64,000 nt of DNA. Origin: Gammaproteobacteria bacterium. GTDB lineage: Bacteria; Pseudomonadota; Gammaproteobacteria; S012-40. The stretch lies in the NCBI GenBank assembly GCA_029881255.1, contig JAOUMY010000001.1, positions 434,001 through 498,000 of the forward strand, read 5' to 3'. Positions 42,763-50,898 of this stretch are shown piece after piece. The first letter of the stretch is position 1. Each line of letters opens with the position of its first letter. The notes beneath the pieces were generated by a model. The model was given only the letters and a program-made list of their open reading frames with translations, had not been told where the DNA came from and made no database searches. Position numbers and translations under genes: made by a program.

Positions 42763-43245
42763 ATGATCTATTGCGATACCAAATTCAACACACATCTCGC
42801 TGAATTACTTGCTCTTTACGGCATGGAGCTTGTTATTGTTGACGATACCTCAGATATCCCCGGTACTTTTTGGGGAGCGCCGGAGGCAGGATTGATTGGT
42901 AACACGCTGTACGTAAGACACGATACGCCTTTACATTCGGCCTTGCACGAGTCCTGTCACTATATCTGCATGGAACAGACACGCCGATCAGATCTGCACA
43001 CAAATGCCGGTGGTGATTACGCGGAGGAAAATAGTGTTTGTTATTTGCAGATTTTATTGGCTGATACTATTCGAGGGTTTGGTAAAACACGCATGTTCCA
43101 AGATATGGACGCCTGGGGTTACAGCTTTCGCCTTGGATCGGCACGCGCCTGGTTTGAGCAAGACGCCGATGACGCATACATCTGGTTGCGTAAAAATGGC
43201 ATCCTGGACGAAGCGGGCAATATCACCTATCAAATCAGGATCTAA
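42763..43245 (+). CDS. Small HExxH putative metalloprotease
   Basis: A 160-residue soluble protein from the ATG at 42763; a TATAAT at 42734-42739 may be its -10 element. The helix PLHSALHESCHYICM carries an HExxH zinc motif, and GGDYAEENSVCYLQI 30 residues later offers a third ligand glutamate in the D/E-AEEN pattern typical of minigluzincins. No signal peptide. It is five bases before the ElyC/SanA-like gene. I do not recognise a named family. The motif is suggestive but not proof of peptidase activity. Confidence 0.7.
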   Translation: MIYCDTKFNTHLAELLALYGMELVIVDDTSDIPGTFWGAPEAGLIGNTLYVRHDTPLHSALHESCHYICMEQTRRSDLHTNAGGDYAEENSVCYLQILLADTIRGFGKTRMFQDMDAWGYSFRLGSARAWFEQDADDAYIWLRKNGILDEAGNITYQIRI

Positions 43246-43249
43246 ATTC

Positions 43250-44011
43250 GTGGGATTTTATATAAGCAAGTTCATTTCTGAATGGATACTTCCGCCGGGT
43301 GGACTGATATTGTTGCTAGTAGCAGGAATTTGGCTGAACCGAAGGAAGAATGCTTGGGGAACACGCCTCATCTACTTTGCGACTTTTGCATTGTTTATAC
43401 TCACGCTGCCGATTGCATCCATGAGTTTGATGTCCATAATAGAGCCTTACCCTGCAATCGCACCCGATAGACTAACTGGCCAAAGTGCGCAAGCCATCGT
43501 CATTCTCGGAGGTGGCCGTAGTTACGACGCGGCGGAATACCAAGGCGATACTGTTTCCGAGGTGACACTGGAACGACTACGTTATGGCGTTTTTATCCAG
43601 CACAAAACTGGATTGCCGATTTTAGTAACAGGTGGAAGCCCACTGGAAGACCGGCAACCAGAAGGTTGGCTGATGAGTGAAACACTTAAACAAAGTTTTC
43701 AGATTTCGCCCCAGTGGGTGGAAGATGAAAGCGTAAATACAGCCGAAAACGCGATCTTCAGCAATAAGATATTAAAAAAACAAGGAATACGCCGGATTCT
43801 ACTAGTCACTAATGCCTGGCATATGCCTCGCGCGGTAACAATATTTGAGGCGCAAGGCCTGGAGGTAGTAGCCGCACCAACGGCGTTTGAAGGGTTTAGT
43901 AAAAAGCCTCTGACATTTTTTGATTTTATTCCTAACGCGAAGGCGTTTCTCAAAAGCTACTATGCCATACACGAATTGCTTGGAAGTTTCTGGTATGCGA
44001 TACGCTACTAA
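43250..44011 (+). CDS. ElyC/SanA/YdcF-family (DUF218) membrane protein
   Basis: A 253-residue protein from the GTG at 43250, four bases after the previous stop. Two N-terminal helices (about 13-30 and 42-62) are followed by the DUF218 domain: AIVILGGGRSYDAAEY, LERLRYGVFI, ILVTGGSP, VNTAENAIFS and RILLVTNAWHMPRAV. ElyC takes part in envelope integrity and lipid carrier use in E. coli. The frame extends upstream inside the HExxH gene, but that part has no plausible protein character. Confidence 0.9.
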   Translation: MGFYISKFISEWILPPGGLILLLVAGIWLNRRKNAWGTRLIYFATFALFILTLPIASMSLMSIIEPYPAIAPDRLTGQSAQAIVILGGGRSYDAAEYQGDTVSEVTLERLRYGVFIQHKTGLPILVTGGSPLEDRQPEGWLMSETLKQSFQISPQWVEDESVNTAENAIFSNKILKKQGIRRILLVTNAWHMPRAVTIFEAQGLEVVAAPTAFEGFSKKPLTFFDFIPNAKAFLKSYYAIHELLGSFWYAIRY

Positions 44012-44549
44012 ACAATTTTACGTGCGCTATCTACTAATTTTGTTTGCCATACACCTACTGGTAAACACGGCCCATGCTGAGTATACAGCCATCGAACTCG
44101 GCGGTGATATAGGTCAAGTAGCCTTACCTGTCACCGCGTTACTGTTAACACTTCACGACAACGAATACGACGATACCAAGCAATTTTTAGCCGCCTACAC
44201 CACAACAATAGCGATTACACACATCGGAAAATTTGCAATTAATGAGACACGTCCTAACGGTGGGGATCATTCTTTTCCTTCAGGCCATACAGCGTCCGCT
44301 TTCGCAGGGGCAGCGTACATTCATAGCCAATATGGCTGGCGCGCAGGCATTCCGGCATATTTGGCGGCAAGTTTCGTCGGATGGAGTCGCGTCTACGCAA
44401 AGAAGCACTGGCCGCATGATGTAGTCGCCGGCGCAACGTTAGCTGTCGGGGTGAATTATTTTTATCGCTATCTATTCAGACACGAGTTAGCCGTCGGTCC
44501 CAGCTATAACGGAAAATACAGCGGAGTACAGTTTCGAGCGGCATTCTAG
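43995..44549 (+). CDS. PAP2-family membrane or periplasmic phosphatase
   Basis: A 184-residue protein from the ATG at 43995, overlapping the ElyC-like gene by 17 bases. The signal peptide ends NTAHA. The phosphatase motifs are complete: KFAINETRPNG (KxxxxxxRP), SFPSGHTASAF (PSGH) and SRVYAKKHWPHDV (SR-x5-H-x3-D). It probably dephosphorylates lipid pyrophosphates such as undecaprenyl pyrophosphate, which suits the ElyC-like neighbour. Confidence 0.92.
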   Translation: MRYATKQFYVRYLLILFAIHLLVNTAHAEYTAIELGGDIGQVALPVTALLLTLHDNEYDDTKQFLAAYTTTIAITHIGKFAINETRPNGGDHSFPSGHTASAFAGAAYIHSQYGWRAGIPAYLAASFVGWSRVYAKKHWPHDVVAGATLAVGVNYFYRYLFRHELAVGPSYNGKYSGVQFRAAF

Positions 44550-44648
44550 AAAAAATTATTGCCTTTAGAGTGGGATTGTTGAGGGGGAAAGACCTAAAAT
44601 AGTATCAGGTCGTGGCTTTACAGCGTTTCGCATAAAACCCAAAAGGGG

Positions 44649-45029
44649 TTAACTATACTCAGGGGGCAAATCTATTTTCAGTGCATTGGCAATATTCTTA
44701 ACGACTACATTTGCGTTAAACGGCTTAACGATGAAACCACTTGCGCCTTTATCCACAGCTTCCTTGACTTTCTCTTGTGTAGCATTACCGCTAATCATCA
44801 ATATTTTTGCGTTGGGCAAAGCTTTTCTGGCTGGCTCAATCAAATCCAGGCCGCTACCATCCGGCAACATAATGTCCAGGAACACGACATCCGCTTGATG
44901 ACTTTTTATCGAAATGTCGGCATCCTTAACTGAAAAGGACTCGTGTACGACCTCTATCGAGAGTTCTGACAGAATCATTCGTAGTACCTGCCGGATAAAG
45001 CTATCATCGTCTACAATAAGCGCTTTCAC
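44649..45029 (-). CDS. CheY-like response regulator
   Basis: A 126-residue stand-alone receiver domain. The acidic pair is in LIVDDDSFIRQ, the phosphoacceptor aspartate in VVFLDIMLPDGSG, the switch threonine/serine in MISGNATQ, and the lysine in GFIVKPFNA. There is no output domain, so it acts through protein contact. It lies downstream of the LysM and hybrid kinase genes on the same strand and could be a target of that kinase. Confidence 0.92.
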   Translation of the reverse strand: MKALIVDDDSFIRQVLRMILSELSIEVVHESFSVKDADISIKSHQADVVFLDIMLPDGSGLDLIEPARKALPNAKILMISGNATQEKVKEAVDKGASGFIVKPFNANVVVKNIANALKIDLPPEYS

Positions 45030-45132
45030 TATATTCGTCCTAATCTTACTGCCCTAACTCTGTTATCGGTATCAATCCAAAAGATTTTATATTTGATGGA
45101 AATTGAAACAATTTGTGACAAAAAACTACCGG

Positions 45133-45618
45133 TTATTGCATGTTCTGCAAGAAAGCCAGGTCAGACTTTTCTGTCTTTCCAAGTTTCCAGACACCACGTT
45201 TTTTTGCATGCTTTATAGCAAGTTCAGCCATATTACCGCTATGGTTATGTTGAATAGTCAACACCATACCCGGCTTAATCAAATCTGGATCCTTTACTCT
45301 GGCAACATTACTCTGAAAAATTAGTGGCCATTTCAAGGCGTCGCCATAGACATCAAGTTTTGCAGCGATCTTCCATAATGAATCGCCTTTTTTTACCAGA
45401 TACCGACTGGTTTTAGGCTCCGACTCAATTTCAATTTTAGTCTCCACGACTTCAATCGCTGGCTCGACGATTTCCTCAAGCTTTTTAATGGGGGCCTGTT
45501 CAGGCGGCTCGGCTGCAGCAATTGCTTGTTCAGGCTGTGTGGGCGTTGTAGCCTTCGTGCAGGCCATCAATATTACTCCAACCACAAGGATCGCGCAGAT
45601 AAGCATCCTGTCAGACAT
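45133..45618 (-). CDS. LysM-domain lipoprotein
   Basis: A 161-residue protein from the ATG at 45618, with GGAGAAG upstream. The lipobox is LMAC, followed by a Pro/Glu-rich linker (about 25-75). A LysM peptidoglycan-binding domain spans SRYLVKKGDSLWKIAAKLDVYGDALKWPLIFQ to KPGMVLTIQ. The WPLIFQSN and DPDLIKPG segments are typical of outer-membrane LysM proteins. It lies between the hybrid kinase and the CheY-like genes. Confidence 0.9.
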   Translation of the reverse strand: MSDRMLICAILVVGVILMACTKATTPTQPEQAIAAAEPPEQAPIKKLEEIVEPAIEVVETKIEIESEPKTSRYLVKKGDSLWKIAAKLDVYGDALKWPLIFQSNVARVKDPDLIKPGMVLTIQHNHSGNMAELAIKHAKKRGVWKLGKTEKSDLAFLQNMQ

Positions 45619-45710
45619 CAGTCTTCTCCAGATTTCCGGTATCACCAATATAGCGGTTTACCACTTTCAAAATTTATCTCCAATAAAGCATGGCTTTTAT
45701 TTTGACTACA

Positions 45711-48317
45711 CTATCCAACCATTTCTGTTTGCCCAAACACGTCCGCTTCGATTAAATCCCATTTGCACAGTAAATTGGCGAGTCGATCAATATTAATTGG
45801 CTTAGACAAAATGTCGTCTGTTCCTGCCCTCATACAAGCTTCAGTATCTCGCTCGCTAAGTTGGGTACTTAGGAGCACAACAGGAGTTCCCAACGCACGT
45901 TCATCCTGATTTTCTTTTTTCGAACTAGACAGGCGTGCCTCGTAGCCTTTTACGCGCTGAACAAACTCAAGTACTGGCACGTCTGGCAACTGATAGTCCA
46001 CCAGTAACAGACCATAGCTACGGGACTTAATCGCCTCAAACGCCTCTTTTTCGTTTTCAGCCAAATCTGCCACTACGCCAAGACGAGCCAACATACCTAC
46101 AATCAACTTTTGATAAGTACGATTATTTTCGACAACCAATGCGACCGGCGTGTTTTCGTCCTGTTCGCGCAAACTATGTCTTGTTACAAGCTCATTGCTA
46201 TATGAATCCGGCAACTCTCTACGCAGTTCCAGAAGTGCTTTTTTCAGATCGCTTCGATTAATTGGCTTTGTCAGATAGGCGCGGATACCTAAGTCCTTCG
46301 CAACCATGCTGTCACCGGGTATCCCATGCGACGTCAAGAGAAGCACTTGGATATTTTGTATGTTGACGTCTTCCCTCATATGTCTCACTAGTTCAAAAGC
46401 TTTGTCCGTAGCAGAGCTAATTGAAATATCGAGAATGAGAATGTCATATGGTCTATTACTTTGTTTCGATCGACTCAGAATGGAAAGTGCGCTTTCAAAA
46501 TTGCCGCTCGTGTCACAACTCACACCCCAATTACTAAGAGCCGACGCAATACTCTTTCGATTGCTCGCATTTTCTCCAAGCATGAAGGCCGTTAGCCCAT
46601 TTAACTTGCCTTTAGCCAAAACGTGTTCTATAGAATTTGCAACTTTCAAAGGCAGGGTTAGCCAGAATGTGCTTCCACCTAGCGAGTTTTCACGAAATCC
46701 AATCTTACCCCCCATCATCTCCACCAGTTGTTTGGTTATGCTAAGACCCAGACCAACGCCGGTGTTTTCTCCTTCGGGAATGATTTCTGTTTTTTCAAAT
46801 TCGGTAAATACGGTGTGCGCTATCTCCGCGTCGATTCCTACACCGGTGTCGGTTACTTCTATTCTAACCGTTGCCTTGCCATCTTTGAGTTTTTCGAGCG
46901 TAACATTGACAGAGATGTCGCCGTGTTCAGTAAATTTCACGCCATTTCCGATTAGGTTAACCAGAATCTGGCGCAATCTTGTGGGATCACCAATTACTCT
47001 TTCTGGAACCTCTGCATTCACCAGACTTACAATATCCAGTCCTTTTTTGTATGCTTCTACCGAAAGAATTTCTGTTACATCTTTTATAGTTTGACGTATA
47101 TTGAATTCGATTTTGTCGAGTTTGAGCTTTCCTTTTTTCAAAGCTGAGAAGTCAGTAATCTCGTTCAGTAGCTCTAGTATCCATTCACTGTAACGAGTCG
47201 CCAGATCAAGATACTCTTTCTGCTTGTTGTCCAGACGAGATATCCGCAACAATGACAACATTCCAAGAACATTATTCAGCGGGGTACGAATTTCGTGACT
47301 GATATTTGCCAAATCTTTCAGCCTTACACTTGCGTCATTTCCGGTATTCTTTCCACTACCACCTTTACGCATATTGACATCTGGGACTACCAGCGAACCT
47401 TTTCGCACATATCGTTTCCGCTTATTACGAAACACTATCAGAAAGATTGCTGCAACTAGGAATAGGGAGCCGGCCGGAATAAACTTATCCAGAACACGTT
47501 GCATAAGCAAATCATTTTCCATTTCCAGGAGAAACGAAAATTTGAATGCGTCACTGTTTAGATAGGCCCAAATAGCGCCATCCGACTCTAACACTGGCAC
47601 ATCTGTCGCTTCGTTCACAAAGCTAAGATAGACCTTCTTCGCCGTTTTTTCAGGACGACTTTCTTCGCGTACCTCGAATGCTTTTTGGAAAATAATATTG
47701 GCTTGTTCATCTATGACGTACACATGATTAAATTTGAAGCTTTCACCAAAAGAGGTAAAGTAGTCGGCAATCGCTGATATATCCAATCCAAGACTGATAA
47801 CGCCAACGGAAAATCCGTCTGCCATCAGCGGAATGGTGAATTCAAAATTCGTTTTTTCGCCGTCAAATACCAACGTACCTACGGATTCAAAAGGCCGTTG
47901 TGCCATCCCGCGCTGAAAGAAGGCATCTTTCTCCACATTCATGAAATGTCTGGAGGGGCCATTTTCATCAACAACTATCCGTTCACGGCCGTACCGGTCG
48001 ACCAGACGAACGCTTTTGACGAATTGTTTGCGCAATTTGAGGAATTGACGGAAATAGTCTTCCACATTACGTGCGTTACGCGTTACCTGGCTTCGAGGCA
48101 CGGTACGCGCGGCAATGCGTATTGCGGATTCATGACGCGCCAGAAATTGCAGATCTGACTGCCACTCAACAACCTTGCGCTTAAAGCCATCCTCGGCAAT
48201 CCGCATGGTTTGCGAGGTGCTGGCTTTAATATTCTCAATCACCACTTGCCGCATAAGCAGAAAAATACCTGCCAAAGAGACAACCAGGATCAATGTGAGT
48301 AATGCTAATCTTTTCAA
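45711..48317 (-). CDS. Hybrid sensor histidine kinase with two receiver domains
   Basis: An 868-residue protein. TM1 (5-25), a periplasmic Cache-like sensor (about 30-270) and TM2 near 275-295. The dimerisation domain has LANISHEIRTPLNNVLGML. The ATPase domain has LIGNGVKFTEHGDI, EVTDTGVGIDAEIA and GVGLGLSITKQLVEMMGG. Two receiver domains follow: the first has ILILDISISS, and the second LLLVDYQLPDVPV ending with DDILSKPINI. No Hpt domain is present, so it may signal through a separate phosphotransfer protein. Confidence 0.95.
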   Translation of the reverse strand: MKRLALLTLILVVSLAGIFLLMRQVVIENIKASTSQTMRIAEDGFKRKVVEWQSDLQFLARHESAIRIAARTVPRSQVTRNARNVEDYFRQFLKLRKQFVKSVRLVDRYGRERIVVDENGPSRHFMNVEKDAFFQRGMAQRPFESVGTLVFDGEKTNFEFTIPLMADGFSVGVISLGLDISAIADYFTSFGESFKFNHVYVIDEQANIIFQKAFEVREESRPEKTAKKVYLSFVNEATDVPVLESDGAIWAYLNSDAFKFSFLLEMENDLLMQRVLDKFIPAGSLFLVAAIFLIVFRNKRKRYVRKGSLVVPDVNMRKGGSGKNTGNDASVRLKDLANISHEIRTPLNNVLGMLSLLRISRLDNKQKEYLDLATRYSEWILELLNEITDFSALKKGKLKLDKIEFNIRQTIKDVTEILSVEAYKKGLDIVSLVNAEVPERVIGDPTRLRQILVNLIGNGVKFTEHGDISVNVTLEKLKDGKATVRIEVTDTGVGIDAEIAHTVFTEFEKTEIIPEGENTGVGLGLSITKQLVEMMGGKIGFRENSLGGSTFWLTLPLKVANSIEHVLAKGKLNGLTAFMLGENASNRKSIASALSNWGVSCDTSGNFESALSILSRSKQSNRPYDILILDISISSATDKAFELVRHMREDVNIQNIQVLLLTSHGIPGDSMVAKDLGIRAYLTKPINRSDLKKALLELRRELPDSYSNELVTRHSLREQDENTPVALVVENNRTYQKLIVGMLARLGVVADLAENEKEAFEAIKSRSYGLLLVDYQLPDVPVLEFVQRVKGYEARLSSSKKENQDERALGTPVVLLSTQLSERDTEACMRAGTDDILSKPINIDRLANLLCKWDLIEADVFGQTEMVG

Positions 48318-48456
48318 GACGTTCCCAGGACACTGAATTTATAGTCGTGATACCTGGAATATATCGACAGCAAGCGACCTAAAATTCAGTGCCCATGGGA
48401 AATTTACTGATACATCCTGGCAAATTGCATAACGATGAAAAACAATAAGTTAGGAT

Positions 48457-49638
48457 CTAGACGATAGAACTCGCGGGTTTCAAAGCCTGTCCAAGCTTAA
48501 TGCCCGCCTGAATTCCAGGCTTATATAAGCCTTCTAAAGATCGCGCTGCGATGTTTGCAGGAGTCATCTTGATAATCCCGTTACGTATTGCTCTAACCAT
48601 CCCGTTTTGCGCGTGTGCCAAGCGCCCAAAAGAGTAGGAACGCTCACGAAACAAGTTCACTCGCTTTGTTCGGCAGCGGGATATACCGTTAATCAATTGT
48701 CCTTTTCCACTAACACGATAGGATTCAACCAGGGCTGCAACATCTTCAAACGCCATTGCCGCGCCTTGCCCCATATTTGGTGTCATTGCGTGTGCAGCAT
48801 CACCAATCAGAATGACATTTTGGCTCCCCCATTCCAAGGGTAAATCTCCGAGCGCATTAAAAAGTATTTTTTGTTCTGTTTGTACTGCATATTTCAAGAG
48901 ATCTTCGGTGTGTAACGAAAAATTTGCAAATTCTTCAGGACGCAGTGGTAATTCCTGGCGAAGGGTAAAGTCAAATTGCGGATCGCTTTTCACTAAAAAC
49001 ATATACAGTAGATTATCAGCCAAAGGAATTAAACCGACTCTTTTTTCAACGCCCCACATTTCCAGCGCGTTTTGTTGCTTATATATGTTAGGCACGACTA
49101 AGCGCCAGCACACCTGGTCAGAATAACGGAATTGCTTAGTCGATTCCTTACCGAGGATAAAGTCACGTATTTGCGAATGTAGACCATCTGCTCCAAGAAC
49201 GAGATCATAATCACATGTGAAACCATCTTTAAATGCGACTGTTACATAGTCGTTTTCTTGCGTTTCCAGCGATTGTATTTGAACGCCAAGCTTAAGCGTT
49301 ACGCCAGCACAGGAATTCAACAAAACTTGGTGCAGTTTTCCTCGGTGAATCGACACGATTTCGCCCAATTTTGAACTCGCTGCGCCCAGTAGTATGCGAC
49401 CTTTTTGATCGCGTAATTCCACACCGGGTAACACACAACCTGACGACCGAATAGCGTCTCCTAAACCCAGTGCATCGAGAATCGCCAACGCATTTGACTG
49501 GAGCATAATTCCCGCGCCATCGAGATTCCATTCCGTTCTTTTTTCAACAACAGTGACCTCAGCACCCATACGACTCAGCGCAATAGCGGATGTGAGCCCT
49601 GCAATACCGCCACCAACGATGAGTATGTTTGAACGCAT
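48457..49638 (-). CDS. FAD-dependent monooxygenase (UbiH/salicylate-hydroxylase type)
   Basis: A 393-residue flavoprotein. The dinucleotide fold is ILIVGGGIAGLTSAIALSRMG. A GADGLHSQIR motif (DG-type) and the FAD-ribityl motif LIGDAAHAMTPNMGQGAAMAFED show a class A hydroxylase. The substrate is unknown; members hydroxylate aromatic rings using NAD(P)H. A single gene, divergent from the DnaJ-related gene 40 bases away. Confidence 0.92.
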   Translation of the reverse strand: MRSNILIVGGGIAGLTSAIALSRMGAEVTVVEKRTEWNLDGAGIMLQSNALAILDALGLGDAIRSSGCVLPGVELRDQKGRILLGAASSKLGEIVSIHRGKLHQVLLNSCAGVTLKLGVQIQSLETQENDYVTVAFKDGFTCDYDLVLGADGLHSQIRDFILGKESTKQFRYSDQVCWRLVVPNIYKQQNALEMWGVEKRVGLIPLADNLLYMFLVKSDPQFDFTLRQELPLRPEEFANFSLHTEDLLKYAVQTEQKILFNALGDLPLEWGSQNVILIGDAAHAMTPNMGQGAAMAFEDVAALVESYRVSGKGQLINGISRCRTKRVNLFRERSYSFGRLAHAQNGMVRAIRNGIIKMTPANIAARSLEGLYKPGIQAGIKLGQALKPASSIV

Positions 49639-49678
49639 AGAACCTCCAGTTCAAGAATTGATACAGTGAAAAAATATA

Positions 49679-50299
49679 ATGTGTATATACGGCATAGATG
49701 TTGATTATAGACATGTCATGCACTCAGTCGTAAAGCCCCTATGCCGCAACTTAGAAATCATTCTACGTGAAAACCCACGAGGGATTAGCGAATATGAATT
49801 GATCTCCAAGTTGAAAGCGCAAGGTTTATTTTCCCATGAACCTGAAGTTGGTGGGCATCTCCAATTATTTCGCGTTCACTTTCTACTTTTTCATTGTCTT
49901 TACTTGCTAGACCAGGAGCTTACTTGTCAAAAAAAGGGCCGACTGGAAATCAGCGTTCTGAAAATTCGACTAGATGACACGATGGCACAGTCTACCGATT
50001 TGGGATTTCACGATCCGTTGCGGGATTACTATCTCGACATTTCCAATCTACACGATACGAGTGCAGAGGAGGTCGAGTCTCTATTAGGTAAATTCTGGGA
50101 TACATTCTCGCGCCTGGAAGGCAGACAAGCGGCGCTCGAAGTCCTCGGCCTGGTTGACCCTGTAGACAACGTGGAGATTACTGAATGTTATCGCCGTCTA
50201 GCAGCCACCCATCATCCAGATCGTGGTGGCAACAAAAGTCGACTACAAGAAATCAATTTTGCCTATCGACAACTCATTCAAAAAAGCACGTCCTCGTAA
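49679..50299 (+). CDS. DnaJ-related protein with C-terminal J domain
   Basis: A 206-residue protein. The first ~130 residues match the N-terminal domain of the gammaproteobacterial DNAJ_related family (NPRGISEYELISKLKAQGLF, LFRVHFLLFHCLYLLDQ). The last ~55 residues are a J domain with the HPD tripeptide in AATHHPDRGGNKS. It probably stimulates DnaK for specific clients. No zinc-finger or substrate-binding DnaJ domains are present. Confidence 0.9.
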   Translation: MCIYGIDVDYRHVMHSVVKPLCRNLEIILRENPRGISEYELISKLKAQGLFSHEPEVGGHLQLFRVHFLLFHCLYLLDQELTCQKKGRLEISVLKIRLDDTMAQSTDLGFHDPLRDYYLDISNLHDTSAEEVESLLGKFWDTFSRLEGRQAALEVLGLVDPVDNVEITECYRRLAATHHPDRGGNKSRLQEINFAYRQLIQKSTSS

Positions 50300-50898
50300 C
50301 CACCTTCAGGCCAAGAATCTTTCAGGGTTCCACAGCGCCAGTCGCAAGTTGCTGAAATTAACCGGCAAAACATTCCCCAATCCTTCCAATATTTAGCCAG
50401 CAAGAAACAACTACTTAAATAGAAATCTTAACTTCTGTTTTCACAACAGAACCGGCAATTAAACCTCGCCGCTGAGAATAGAAATCTTGCTGGTTGACCA
50501 TGCAATAAGTCTAGATAAAGGAGGGCCATTTAAGGTTACAAGCGCAATTATTCGGACAATTGGCTAGAAGCAGTCTGATTTTGACATCTGGACATAAAAT
50601 TCACCTCTATTTCAAGAAGGCGAACATAAAATTCTAGTGTTTTAGTGCGGTTTGGTTGACAGAGCTGGTCATATAGACAAGACTCAATATAAGACAAAAT
50701 AAAAATCACAATAAATCAATAACAAGAGACGTGGGGAATATAATGGGAAATTCACAAACTACGGCTGCAATCGGCGGCTACATCTGACGAGCCCGATAAA
50801 ATTTATAACAGGGCCGGAAACGAAATAACACTTTCAAAATACTTTTCGATTCCCAAAGCCCCAGATCAACAATCAGGCAAAAGTCGTCAGGTGTGTCT
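50300..50898. other. ~600-bp non-coding region before the 26-heme cytochrome gene
   Basis: No gene of normal length is visible. Features seen: a 7-bp hairpin (TTCTGTT / AACAGAA) at 50433-50451; the 11-mer ATAGAAATCTT at 50419-50429 and 50478-50488; the 11-mer ACATAAAATTC at 50592-50602 and 50624-50634; a TTGACA at about 50659-50664 as a possible -35 element without a clear -10; and a 14-codon mini-ORF at 50743-50787 (MGNSQTTAAIGGYI) with GGGG upstream. These suggest a long regulated leader for the cytochrome gene. Confidence 0.4.

Noticed and set aside
43004-43249. N-terminal extension of the ElyC/SanA-like frame inside the HExxH gene
   Set aside because: The extra 82 residues are in an overlapping frame, lack family similarity and disappear if the GTG at 43250, four bases after the upstream stop, is used.
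50743-50787. 14-codon ORF as a real gene
   Set aside because: It is too short to judge, has no recognised leader-peptide character and is kept only as a note within the intergenic region.
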